A stretch of DNA of 13,812 nucleotides from DATJUF01 sp035524095 (GTDB lineage: Bacteria > Desulfobacterota > Binatia > Binatales > Binataceae). Within the stretch, counting starts at the first letter, position 1. Each line of letters opens with the position of its first letter. The stretch lies in the NCBI GenBank assembly GCA_035524095.1, contig DATKPK010000065.1:1-13812 (forward strand), read 5' to 3'. The position numbers and the translations under genes were made by a program. Shown here in pieces: positions 1 to 7,101 of the stretch. The notes below the pieces were generated by a model. The model did no database searches and was not told the DNA's origin. It saw only the letters and a program-made list of their open reading frames with translations.

Positions 1-611
1 CGTTTATCGTTGATCGTGGGACGCCGGGACTGAGTAATGGGCGGAAGATCGAAAAACTGGGACTGCATTCGTCGGACACCGCAGAAGTAGTGTTCGACAA
101 TGTCTCGGTGCCGGCCACCAATCTGATTGGCGAGCCCGGTACGGGCTATCGGCAGACGCTCAAGGTGCTCGAAGGCGGGCGAATCGGGATTGCAGGGTTC
201 GCTGCGGGAATTGCCCGCGGAGCGATGGAAGATGCGGCCACGTACGCCAAGGAGCGCCGCCAGTTCGGGCAGGCGATCGCAGATTTCCAGGCGATCCAAT
301 GGATGATCGCGGACATGGCGACTCGAATCGAGGCGTCGTGGCTGCTGACCTGCCGCGCCGCGCAGCTAAGGGATCAGAACAAGCCGTTTGCGCGCGAAGC
401 CTCGATGGCGAAGCTGTTCTCGTCGGAAACCGCGATGTGGACGACGACCAAAGCCGTGCAGATTCATGGAGGCTACGGTTACGTCACGGAATTTCCCGTT
501 GAACGCTACATGCGTGATGCCAAGCTCGCGGAGATTGGAGAAGGCACCAGCGAGGTGCAGCGGATGATAATTGCGAAGTCGCTACTGAGGGACGGCTACC
601 TGCCGGCGTGA
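1..611 (+). CDS. Acyl-CoA dehydrogenase, 3' part (5' end outside window)
   Basis: The frame is open from position 3 and gives 202 residues ending in TGA at 609-611; the N-terminal half lies outside the window. What remains is the end of the middle beta domain and the whole C-terminal helical domain of a flavin-dependent acyl-CoA dehydrogenase, which introduces the alpha-beta double bond into acyl-CoA and passes electrons to ETF. Visible family landmarks are YAKERRQFGQ, the IHGGYGY segment that contacts FAD, and IGEGTSEVQR near the end. By analogy with the family's Y/G-EGTS motif, the glutamate encoded at 540-542 is the catalytic base. Sequence style resembles short- and branched-chain or butyryl-CoA dehydrogenases, but chain-length specificity cannot be read from it. 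The next gene is convergent, so it has no downstream operon partner here. Confidence 0.95.
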   Translation, partial: FIVDRGTPGLSNGRKIEKLGLHSSDTAEVVFDNVSVPATNLIGEPGTGYRQTLKVLEGGRIGIAGFAAGIARGAMEDAATYAKERRQFGQAIADFQAIQWMIADMATRIEASWLLTCRAAQLRDQNKPFAREASMAKLFSSETAMWTTTKAVQIHGGYGYVTEFPVERYMRDAKLAEIGEGTSEVQRMIIAKSLLRDGYLPA

Positions 612-691
612 TCGCAGTGTCGCTGCTCTAACGAAGGCTCCGCCTAACTGACGAAAAATTTGTCAATCAATTCTCCAACACCCGGCCCTGT

Positions 692-961
692 TCATTCGGA
701 GAATAGTCGCTGTTGAACCCAACCGCAGCCAGTTGGATGGTTAGGAAATCGCGCAAACTTTTCGATGTTTGTATCGCTCATGACGAGGGTTGTTTTGCGA
801 CCGTCTGCTCCGGCCGGGAATGTCAGCAAGCTGGCGATCGCGTGATTCTGCGCCACCAGCTCCTGGAGATATTCAGATTCCTCAGACGATAGCTTAAATT
901 TACGAATCTCTTCCGACAGCTCGCATATGTCCACTGGATGGTTTACCACGTTGAGTGGCAT
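692..961 (-). CDS. Hypothetical protein, 89 aa, downstream of phosphatase gene
   Basis: I do not recognise this 89-residue product. It begins with ATG, 13 nt after the TAG stop of the phosphatase gene on the same strand, so it could be read as the second gene of a two-gene unit. No Shine-Dalgarno sequence precedes the ATG, so translation would probably depend on coupling to the gene above. The protein is soluble-looking and mixed charged. An acidic stretch (SEEIRKFKLSSEESEYLQEL, about residues 16-35) is probably helical, and the C-terminal part ends in GCGWVQQRLF. There is no signal peptide or membrane segment. Base composition is lower in GC than in neighbouring genes, which could mean recent acquisition or simply a weakly constrained ORF. 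The opposite strand has a competing ORF (927-1250) that looks like a shadow. Confidence 0.5.
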   Translation of the reverse strand: MPLNVVNHPVDICELSEEIRKFKLSSEESEYLQELVAQNHAIASLLTFPAGADGRKTTLVMSDTNIEKFARFPNHPTGCGWVQQRLFSE

Positions 962-974
962 GAGCGATCACACG

Positions 975-1712
975 CTAGTCTTGGGCGTTATCGAGGAGGT
1001 TGAGGCGGATCTTCTCGAGGTCGTCGCGGTCGAGGCCGAGGACGTCCAGCATGAAACTTTCGATGCCGCCGCTTTGGTCGATCAGCTCAAAGATTGGCGT
1101 GAGCTGTTCAGGATTCAATGGAATTTTCGGGAAAGTGGTGTTGCTCGCGAGGAAGTCCTGAATGATCAGGTCGCGTGTCACACCGAGCAATTCGAGCAAC
1201 ATCGCGGCGCCAACGCCGGTGCGGTCGCGTCCGGCGGAGCAATGAAATAACAGCGGATAAGACTCGGCCTCGGCCAGCAATTTGAAAAAGGCCTGCCAGT
1301 CGCTGGGAAACTCGGTCAGGATCACCAGATGCTCGTGGCCGGGCTTGGTCGCGATCTTCTGGAAACCCTCGGGCTTGAACCAGCGGTCGCCGATTGGAAT
1401 GTGCTCCCAACGATCGGCGGCTTCGAGGAGGTCGGGATGAGGCTTACCGAGATAGATGAGTTCGAGCCGGCTCTGAAGGGTGACGATGGTACGCAGCTTC
1501 AGCGATGGAATGGGGCTTTGCTCAGGAATCGTGGCGAGGTGAGCCGAACGATAGATCTGCTTGTGGCGGACGCGGCGGCTGCGTGCGGGATGACCACCCA
1601 AGTCACGGAAGTTGAGACCACCGTAGCGCTTCAATAATTCGAAATCGACGACTACGCGGGGCTTCGAGCCGGTGACCTGAATCTTAAAATCTTTCGCTTC
1701 TTCTTCTGACAA
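975..1712 (-). CDS. Tyrosine-protein/lipid phosphatase, CX5R family (MptpB-like)
   Basis: The 245-residue product carries the cysteine-phosphatase P-loop HCSAGRDRTG at residues 157-166, with nucleophile Cys158 and phosphate-binding Arg164 in a CX5R arrangement. Upstream, GGLNFRDLGG (31-40) and IYRSAHL (53-59) are the conserved N-terminal blocks of the Y_phosphatase3 group, which includes Mycobacterium MptpB and bacterial dual-specificity or phosphoinositide phosphatases. The enzyme would hydrolyse phosphotyrosine or lipid phosphates; the Asp after Arg162 is shared with lipid-active members. No signal peptide is visible, so it is probably cytosolic. The start is TTG at 1710-1712; a GAGG lies 4 nt before it, and an ATG a little upstream is out of frame. 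The length is normal for the family. The true substrate is unknown. Confidence 0.88.
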   Translation of the reverse strand: MSEEEAKDFKIQVTGSKPRVVVDFELLKRYGGLNFRDLGGHPARSRRVRHKQIYRSAHLATIPEQSPIPSLKLRTIVTLQSRLELIYLGKPHPDLLEAADRWEHIPIGDRWFKPEGFQKIATKPGHEHLVILTEFPSDWQAFFKLLAEAESYPLLFHCSAGRDRTGVGAAMLLELLGVTRDLIIQDFLASNTTFPKIPLNPEQLTPIFELIDQSGGIESFMLDVLGLDRDDLEKIRLNLLDNAQD

Positions 1713-1716
1713 GCGG

Positions 1717-1720
1717 CCTC
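1717..1720 (-). promoter_or_regulatory. Ribosome binding site for TTG start of phosphatase gene
   Basis: GAGG on the minus strand lies 4 nt before the TTG at 1710-1712. The spacing is short, but no better start is in frame upstream. Confidence 0.4.
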
Positions 1721-1725
1721 ACTGA

Positions 1726-1911
1726 CGCCATCGTGACGCGTTTTTTTCAATCCGCTCAAACTGATGGCGTATCCATGATCTTAGCCCGGACTTGAGGCGG
1801 ACGGAAGTTCGCCGGATTGCGGCTCGATGAAATGCGTGCCGCTGGCAAGCGCGGGAAAATGTGAAACGTTACAGGCTACCGCCGCCAGAGAGGAACACCG
1901 AGCGCTGGCGG
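1726..1911. repeat. Two inverted repeats in the gap between phosphatase and secreted-protein genes
   Basis: The 254-bp gap at 1713-1966 holds no ORF that I accept. It contains ACGCCATC near 1726-1733 matched by GATGGCGT about 30 nt further on, just upstream of the phosphatase start, which could be an operator or hairpin. It also contains CCGCCAG at 1882-1888 matched by CTGGCGG at 1905-1911 around a 16-nt loop. The second lies downstream of the secreted-protein gene on its strand and could be a weak terminator, but no tight T-run follows it. Confidence 0.3.
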
Positions 1912-1966
1912 AAGCAAAATGCTCCCGTCAGCGCGCCTGTGAAGGTTATAAATAGCGGAGGCTGGT

Positions 1967-2377
1967 CTAGTTCTTGGCCGGGATAGGAGGGCCCCCGAGG
2001 ACCAGAGTGAAGCTCTGATGAACGTCGCCGCCCGGACCCGGATAGTCGATCAGCGTCTGACCGGCACCATAGCCAGTCGAGCCCGGATTGATCTGGACGG
2101 TGTATTTGCCGGCCGGAGCGTTACCCATGTCGGCGGCGTAATGACCGTGATGCAAAGTGGCTTTTGCAACGGGTGCTCCGGGTGCATCGTTCACGACGGG
2201 CCGGACGACGATCGTAACGTGCTTGTCCCAGACGTTCATCGTGCTGTGGTCTTGAGTACGAACCAGGCCCCAGACCTTGTTTTGATGGGCCGAAGAGGTT
2301 TGCGCCTGGGTGATTCCTGCGGCGCCCAGGACCATGCTCAATGCAAGGGCTAAAGTGGCCAGTTTCAACGTTCTCAT
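1967..2377 (-). CDS. Small secreted protein of unknown function, 136 aa
   Basis: The start is the ATG at 2375-2377 because AAAGGAG precedes it by 5 nt and a clean Sec signal peptide follows. A longer in-frame reading to 2473 would bury that signal. Residues 1-25 have a short basic start (MRTLK), a hydrophobic core and a likely signal peptidase I site after TQA. The mature part, about 110 residues, is rich in alternating beta-type sequence: VTIVVRPVV, a HHGHY segment at about 77-81, and APAGKYTVQINPG, which resembles carboxypeptidase-regulatory or Ig-like beta-sandwich domains where a PAGKYTV turn is common. No catalytic motif is visible. It has no cysteines after the signal peptide and no lipobox, so a free periplasmic or exported protein is likely. 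It follows the efflux operon on the same strand after 167 bp, but with its own strong ribosome binding site. Confidence 0.8.
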   Translation of the reverse strand: MRTLKLATLALALSMVLGAAGITQAQTSSAHQNKVWGLVRTQDHSTMNVWDKHVTIVVRPVVNDAPGAPVAKATLHHGHYAADMGNAPAGKYTVQINPGSTGYGAGQTLIDYPGPGGDVHQSFTLVLGGPPIPAKN

Positions 2378-2382
2378 CGCAA

Positions 2383-2389
2383 CTCCTTT
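2383..2389 (-). promoter_or_regulatory. Strong ribosome binding site fixing the secreted-protein start
   Basis: AAAGGAG on the minus strand is 5 nt from the ATG at 2375-2377. It selects this start over the upstream in-frame codons. Confidence 0.75.
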
Positions 2390-2544
2390 CGAATAGTCGA
2401 GGACTTTTAGCATACCTAAAGAGCGGATCAGAAGAGGGTCACACAGAGAACATGTCTCGCGCTGTATAAGCACGATACGGCTTTACAGGGTGTGCGCTGG
2501 GTGGCGGGTTTCGCTGGCGCTAAACAGCTGAATAATCGCCCAGA

Positions 2545-5500
2545 TCAGGAGGCGGCGCGGGTGCGCGGACGATCTTCGGCCCTCCGTTGCGCGGTGTTCT
2601 CGCTGACCTCGCGGGCGTCTGGTGGAACTGGCGGATGGGCCTTCGCGGGCCCGCGACGGCGGTAGGTCCGGCTCTTCAGCCATTCCTGGAAGGAATCCAT
2701 ATACGTATAAAAAACCGGCGTAATGTAGAGCGTCAGGAATTGCGAAAAGAGGAGTCCACCGACGACCGCAACGCCGAGCGTGCGGCGAGCGTCAGCGCCG
2801 GCACCGAAACCGACGGCAATCGGCAGAGTGCCCATGAAGGCAGCCATTGTCGTCATCATGATCGGACGGAAACGGACCATGCAGCCCTCGAAGATCGCGT
2901 CGGCGGCATTTTTGCCCTCGGTGCGCTGAGCATCGAGGGCAAAGTCGATCATCATGATGGCGTTTTTCTTAACCAAGCCAACCAGCATGATGATGCCGAC
3001 AAATGCAAGAAGGTCGAGTTCGAGATGGAAGAACATCAGGGTGATGATGGCGCCGAAGCCAGCTGCAGGCAGGCCGGAGAGGATCGTGAGCGGGTGGATG
3101 AAGCTTTCGTACAGGATTCCGAGCACGAGATAGATGACGAGGATGGCCATCAGGAGCAGCATCCCGAGGTTGCCGAGCGAGGACTCGAAGGCCTCTGCCT
3201 CGCCGGAATAACCGGCGGTGATGCTGGCGGGAACGACGTCGTTAGTGAGGGTTTTGACTTCAGCGAGGGCCTTGCCGAGCGCCACGCCGGGGGCAACGTC
3301 GAAGGAGATCGTGACCGAGGGGAGCTGGCCTGAGTGGTTGACCGAAAGCGGGCCCAAGTTCTCTGTCAGTTGCGCTACGGTGTTGAGCGGCACGAGCTGG
3401 CCAGTGGAGGAGCGAACGTAAAGCAGATTAAGAGCCGCAGGATCAGACTGATATTGGGGTTCGAGTTCGAGCTCGACCCAATACTCATTGTTGGGGGCGT
3501 AGATGGTTGAGATTTGCAGTGAACCATAGGCGTCGGCTAGCGCGTTTTCGATCGCCTGGGCGGTCAGGCCGAGCTCGTGGGCCTTGTCGCGGTTGATGTT
3601 GACGAAGACCTGCGGATTGCTGATTTCGAGGTCGGTGCTCACGTCGCGCAAGTCGGGCAGCGCGCGCATCTTGCCGAAGAGAATCGTCGCGTATTTGTAG
3701 AGATCGTCGGTGCTGGGGCCCTGCAAGGTCATCTGGTAAGTGCCCTTGGTGAAGCGCGCGCTGAGAGTGATCGGCGGCGGATTCTGCATGAAGACCATCA
3801 GGCCGGGGATCGAGGAGAACTTCGCGCGCCATTGAGCGATGATTTGATCAACGCTGTATTTGCGTTGCGAGCGCGGTACCAGTGACGTGAACAGAATGCC
3901 TGAATCGAGCGTCCCGCTAGGGCCCGAAGCGCCGACACTGGAAAAGAATGTCCGAACGTTCGGGTCGGCCTGGAGCATACGGCTGAGCACCTGCTGGTGT
4001 GCAACCATTGCGTCATAGGAGATGCCCTGGGCCGCTTGGGTGAAAATCAGCACTTGGCCAGCATCCTCGGTTGGCAGGAAGCCCTTGGGGGCGACGCGGA
4101 AACCCCAGAAAGTACCAATGATAAGCAGGAGCAAGGTGACCATTGCGAGGCGGCGATGGCGCATCATCCATGAGAGGCTGCGGCGATAGGCCTCAAGCGC
4201 GGCGTCGAACCATCGTTCGGTGACTTGGTAGAGGTGGCCATGACGCTCGGTTCCCGGCGGCCGCAGGAAGCGGCTGCAGAGCATCGGCGTGAGAGTCAGC
4301 GAGACGAAGCCCGAAACCAGAATCGCGACGCCAATAGTGACGGCAAATTCGTGCAGCAGGCGGCCGAGAATTCCGCCCATGAACAGCACCGGAATAAAGA
4401 CTGCGGCAAGCGATATGGTCATCGAGAGGATGGTGAAAGCGATTTCGCTGGAACCATCAAAGGCGGCTTCGAGGACGCTCTTGCCCATCTCCATGTGGCG
4501 CACGACATTCTCGAGCATCACGATGGCGTCATCGACGACGAAGCCGACCGAGAGTGTGATCGCCATCAGCGAGAGATTGTCGAGGCTGTAACCGAGCAGG
4601 TACATCACGCCAAAGGTGCCGATGATGGACATCGGCAAGGCGAGGCTTGGGATGATGGTCGCGGAAAGGTTGCGCAAGAAAAGGAAGATGACCATCACGA
4701 CCAGGAAGATCGTGAGCATCAAGGTGAATTGCACGTCGTTGACCGAAGCACGGATACTCTGGGAGCTGTCGTAGAGGATGGTCAAATCGACCGAGGCGGG
4801 AAGTTCGGCGCGGAAGACCGGCAGAATCTTGCGGACGGCATTGACGACTTCGACCGTATTGGTGCCGGGTTGGCGCTGTACGGCCAGCACGACGGCGCGA
4901 GTACCGCGCACCCAGCCGGCGACCTTGTTGTCCTGGACGCTATCGAGTGCACGGCCGACATCGCGCAGGCGAACGGGTGCGCCATTGCGATCGGCAATGA
5001 TCAGAGGTTCGTAGGCAGCGGCGTCGGTGAGCTGGCCGTTCGCCTTGACGGTAAAAGCTTTGTTGGGGCCATAGAGAGTGCCGGTCGGCAGATCGACGTT
5101 GGCGTTCTGGATAGCGTCAGCAACTTCGTTGATGCCGATGCCGCGCGACGCCAGCGCCATCGGATCGACCTGAACCCGCACGGCATATTTCTGCGAGCCG
5201 TAGACCTGCACCTGGGCGACGCCGGAGATCATCGAAATGCGTTCCGCGAGGTAGGTTTCGGCGTATTCGTCAACCTGTGAGAGCGGCAGCAAGGGCGAAC
5301 TGAGGCCGAGATAGAGAACGGCCTGAGCGGAAGGGTTGACCTTTTGATAAGAGGGCGGACTGGGCATTCCGAGCGGCAACTGGCCCTGCGCCGCGGCGAT
5401 TTTCGATTGGACATCCTGCGCGGCGGCGTCGAGGTTGCGGCTCAAGTCGAACTGTAGGGTGATGTTGGTTGTGCCCTGAGTGCTGGCAGAGGTCATCTGG

Positions 5501-5733
5501 ACCAGCCCGGCGATAGTTGAGAACTGCTTTTCGAGCGGAGTCGCGATTGATGAGGCCATCGTCTCGGGATTGGCGCCCGGGAGACTGGCACTGACCAGAA
5601 TCGTCGGGAAATCGACGTTCGGGAGGTCGCTGACAGGCAGGAGGCGATAGGCGAAGAGTCCGAAGATGACGATCGCAAGCGAGATTAGCGTCGTCATCAC
5701 CGGCCGCCGAATGAAGATCGCGGCGACGTTCAT
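2545..5733 (-). CDS. RND multidrug efflux pump, MdtB/MdtC-type inner-membrane transporter
   Basis: The start is the ATG at 5731-5733, giving MNVAAIFIRRPVMTTL, the standard N-terminus of HAE1-type RND pumps; the frame stays open upstream to 6024 but that part only shadows the adaptor. The product is 1062 residues, close to the usual 1020-1050. The first transmembrane helix is at about 13-33 and the first porter/docking domain runs to about 335. The TM4 proton-relay pair is Asp401-Asp402 in GFVVDDAIVMLEN, and the matching TM10 lysine is in LVKKNAIMMIDFA (Lys922/923). A second periplasmic half spans about 550-850. YDSSQSIRASV and the TM4 block resemble E. coli MdtB and MdtC more than AcrB. It exports hydrophobic compounds using the proton gradient as a trimer bound to the adaptor. 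Only one pump gene is present, unlike the mdtBC pair. The basic, proline-rich tail after about 1020 is cytosolic. Confidence 0.95.
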   Translation of the reverse strand: MNVAAIFIRRPVMTTLISLAIVIFGLFAYRLLPVSDLPNVDFPTILVSASLPGANPETMASSIATPLEKQFSTIAGLVQMTSASTQGTTNITLQFDLSRNLDAAAQDVQSKIAAAQGQLPLGMPSPPSYQKVNPSAQAVLYLGLSSPLLPLSQVDEYAETYLAERISMISGVAQVQVYGSQKYAVRVQVDPMALASRGIGINEVADAIQNANVDLPTGTLYGPNKAFTVKANGQLTDAAAYEPLIIADRNGAPVRLRDVGRALDSVQDNKVAGWVRGTRAVVLAVQRQPGTNTVEVVNAVRKILPVFRAELPASVDLTILYDSSQSIRASVNDVQFTLMLTIFLVVMVIFLFLRNLSATIIPSLALPMSIIGTFGVMYLLGYSLDNLSLMAITLSVGFVVDDAIVMLENVVRHMEMGKSVLEAAFDGSSEIAFTILSMTISLAAVFIPVLFMGGILGRLLHEFAVTIGVAILVSGFVSLTLTPMLCSRFLRPPGTERHGHLYQVTERWFDAALEAYRRSLSWMMRHRRLAMVTLLLLIIGTFWGFRVAPKGFLPTEDAGQVLIFTQAAQGISYDAMVAHQQVLSRMLQADPNVRTFFSSVGASGPSGTLDSGILFTSLVPRSQRKYSVDQIIAQWRAKFSSIPGLMVFMQNPPPITLSARFTKGTYQMTLQGPSTDDLYKYATILFGKMRALPDLRDVSTDLEISNPQVFVNINRDKAHELGLTAQAIENALADAYGSLQISTIYAPNNEYWVELELEPQYQSDPAALNLLYVRSSTGQLVPLNTVAQLTENLGPLSVNHSGQLPSVTISFDVAPGVALGKALAEVKTLTNDVVPASITAGYSGEAEAFESSLGNLGMLLLMAILVIYLVLGILYESFIHPLTILSGLPAAGFGAIITLMFFHLELDLLAFVGIIMLVGLVKKNAIMMIDFALDAQRTEGKNAADAIFEGCMVRFRPIMMTTMAAFMGTLPIAVGFGAGADARRTLGVAVVGGLLFSQFLTLYITPVFYTYMDSFQEWLKSRTYRRRGPAKAHPPVPPDAREVSENTAQRRAEDRPRTRAAS

Positions 5734-6842
5734 GAGGTGGCCCCGCCTTCCAGCGAATCTTTGATATGCACGGTTGCACCCGGCATCAGGCGAAGTTGGC
5801 CGTCGGTCACAACGGTCTGGCCGGCGTCGATGCCGCGCTCGATTACGGTTTGACTGCCTATGGCTGGGCCCAGCACGACCGGGTGGGGCGTCACTTTCAT
5901 GTCCGAGCCCACGACGAAGACGAACTGGCCATCCTGACCGGTTTGAATCGCCTGAGACGGCACCAGAATCGCGCCAGGAATCTCGTCGAGGGTGAGGATG
6001 ACATTGACGAACTCGCCGGGCCATAGCCGACGATTGAGATTGGGGAAGAGGCCTTTGAGGGCGATCGTACCGGTGGTCTGATCGACGGTGTTATCGACGA
6101 AGGCAAGGACACCGGTCTCGGATGGAGCTTGATCGCCGGAGAGCATGGCAGTGACCGCCAGCTTATGGATTTCCATGTTGCGGCGGACGTCTGCGAGGTC
6201 CTTTTCGGGAATTGAGAAGGCGACATAGATTGGCTCAATCTGGGCGATAGTGACAATCGGATTGTCGGCGTCCTCTTTGATCAAATCACCTAGATGGGAT
6301 TGCAGGCTGCCGGTGCGGCCGGCGACGGGCGCCCTGATCTGGGTAAATTCGAGATTAAGCTGGGCACCTTGAATCATGGCGCGATCGGCCGCAACCGTAG
6401 CGGCGGAACTGGCGGCGGTCGCATAACTCTGGTCGTATTGCTGGCGCGAGCCGACGCCCTGATCCCATAGAGTGCGGTAGCGTTGCTCGTCGACGCTGGC
6501 CTGATGGGCGGTGGCCTGGTCGCGTGCAAGGTTGGCTTCCGCCTGATTCAGAGACGACTGAAAGGTGCGAGGATCAATCGTGAAGAGCAATTGCCCGCGC
6601 TCGACGTAGTCGCCTTCCTTAAAGTGAATCGCGACCAGCGGACCCTCGACGCGCGACTTGATTCCCACGGTCGCTAAGGCCTCGACCGTGCCAATCGCCT
6701 GCAACTGATCCGGCACGCTCTTCTGGACGGCCTTGGCGACCAGAACGGCGACGGGAGGGAAAGCAGGGTGGGCGGCGGAGTCGTCGCCCTTGTTGCAGCC
6801 TAGGAGGCCAGTGCAAGCGATAGCGACGGCGACAAGGCGCAT
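5730..6842 (-). CDS. RND periplasmic adaptor lipoprotein (membrane fusion protein)
   Basis: This HlyD/AcrA/MdtA-like adaptor links the RND pump to an outer-membrane channel. I chose the ATG at 6840-6842 because it gives a lipoprotein signal peptide ending in LLGC with Cys16 as the lipidated residue; the product is 370 residues. An in-frame TTG at 6908 would add 22 residues but only lengthens the n-region. Neither start has a convincing Shine-Dalgarno sequence. Domains in order are the first lipoyl half (about 60-95, with SRVEGPLVAIHFKEGDYVERG), an alpha-helical hairpin (about 96-160), the second lipoyl half (IRAPVAGRTG, 169-178), a beta-barrel (about 205-285) and a membrane-proximal domain to the end. 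Asn follows the lipidated Cys. Its TGA overlaps the pump ATG as ATGA, indicating translational coupling. Confidence 0.93.
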   Translation of the reverse strand: MRLVAVAIACTGLLGCNKGDDSAAHPAFPPVAVLVAKAVQKSVPDQLQAIGTVEALATVGIKSRVEGPLVAIHFKEGDYVERGQLLFTIDPRTFQSSLNQAEANLARDQATAHQASVDEQRYRTLWDQGVGSRQQYDQSYATAASSAATVAADRAMIQGAQLNLEFTQIRAPVAGRTGSLQSHLGDLIKEDADNPIVTIAQIEPIYVAFSIPEKDLADVRRNMEIHKLAVTAMLSGDQAPSETGVLAFVDNTVDQTTGTIALKGLFPNLNRRLWPGEFVNVILTLDEIPGAILVPSQAIQTGQDGQFVFVVGSDMKVTPHPVVLGPAIGSQTVIERGIDAGQTVVTDGQLRLMPGATVHIKDSLEGGATS

Positions 6843-6923
6843 CAGCGATCCAGCAGGAGGCGGCGTTATCACGCGGCGAAAGAAGCTATGCAGATTGGCG
6901 GTTCGCAATTCGGACGATGATTC

Positions 6924-6959
6924 CTAACGGCCTGGCGGACCAAATCCGCCGCTAGTTAG
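6924..6959. repeat. Interrupted hairpin upstream of the efflux operon
   Basis: CTAAC at 6924-6928 pairs with GTTAG at 6955-6959, and inside it GGCGGA at 6934-6939 pairs with TCCGCC at 6945-6950 around the loop CCAAA. An internal bulge separates the two helices. The element sits 82 nt before the adaptor ATG, in the leader or promoter zone of the efflux operon, and about 140 nt after the acyl-CoA synthetase stop. No T-run follows on the minus strand, so a leader structure or operator is as likely as a terminator. The rest of the 259-bp gap holds only the palindrome listed next. Confidence 0.4.
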
Positions 6960-6985
6960 ACCATGGTGGGCGGCCAGCCGTGAGC

Positions 6986-6995
6986 GTATCGATAC
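6986..6995. repeat. Perfect 10-bp palindrome GTATCGATAC, possible operator
   Basis: GTATCGATAC is fully self-complementary and lies about 145 bp before the adaptor ATG, where a local repressor of an efflux operon could bind. No regulator gene is adjacent, so this is only a candidate. Confidence 0.25.
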
Positions 6996-7101
6996 CAGTT
7001 TCGCCGAGTTTAGCAATGTTCCGAGTGAGGGTCATCGCCGCTTATCGGAGTGAATTGCAGCCCAAGAGGACGTCCGCGCATTGTTAGGCCGAGGCGAGTA
7101 G

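Noticed and set aside
669..704. ATTCTCC/GGAGAAT inverted repeat as a terminator between the acyl-CoA dehydrogenase gene and the small ORF
   Set aside because: Only 7 bp with a 21-nt loop and no T-run; it also overlaps the end of the small ORF.
2587..3333. A 248-codon plus-strand ORF opposite the pump's C-terminal half
   Set aside because: Composition is the mirror of the membrane helices on the other strand, and there is no motif or ribosome binding site.
4225..5280. A 351-codon ORF on the plus strand opposite the RND pump gene
   Set aside because: It is antisense to a gene with clear family motifs, its product is rich in Asp, Glu, His and Arg without any recognisable domain, and high-GC codon bias commonly creates such frames.
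5734..6024. An N-terminal extension of the pump by 97 residues
   Set aside because: It overlaps the adaptor coding sequence, is arginine-rich and unlike any RND N-terminus, while the ATG at 5731-5733 gives the expected start and the ATGA overlap.
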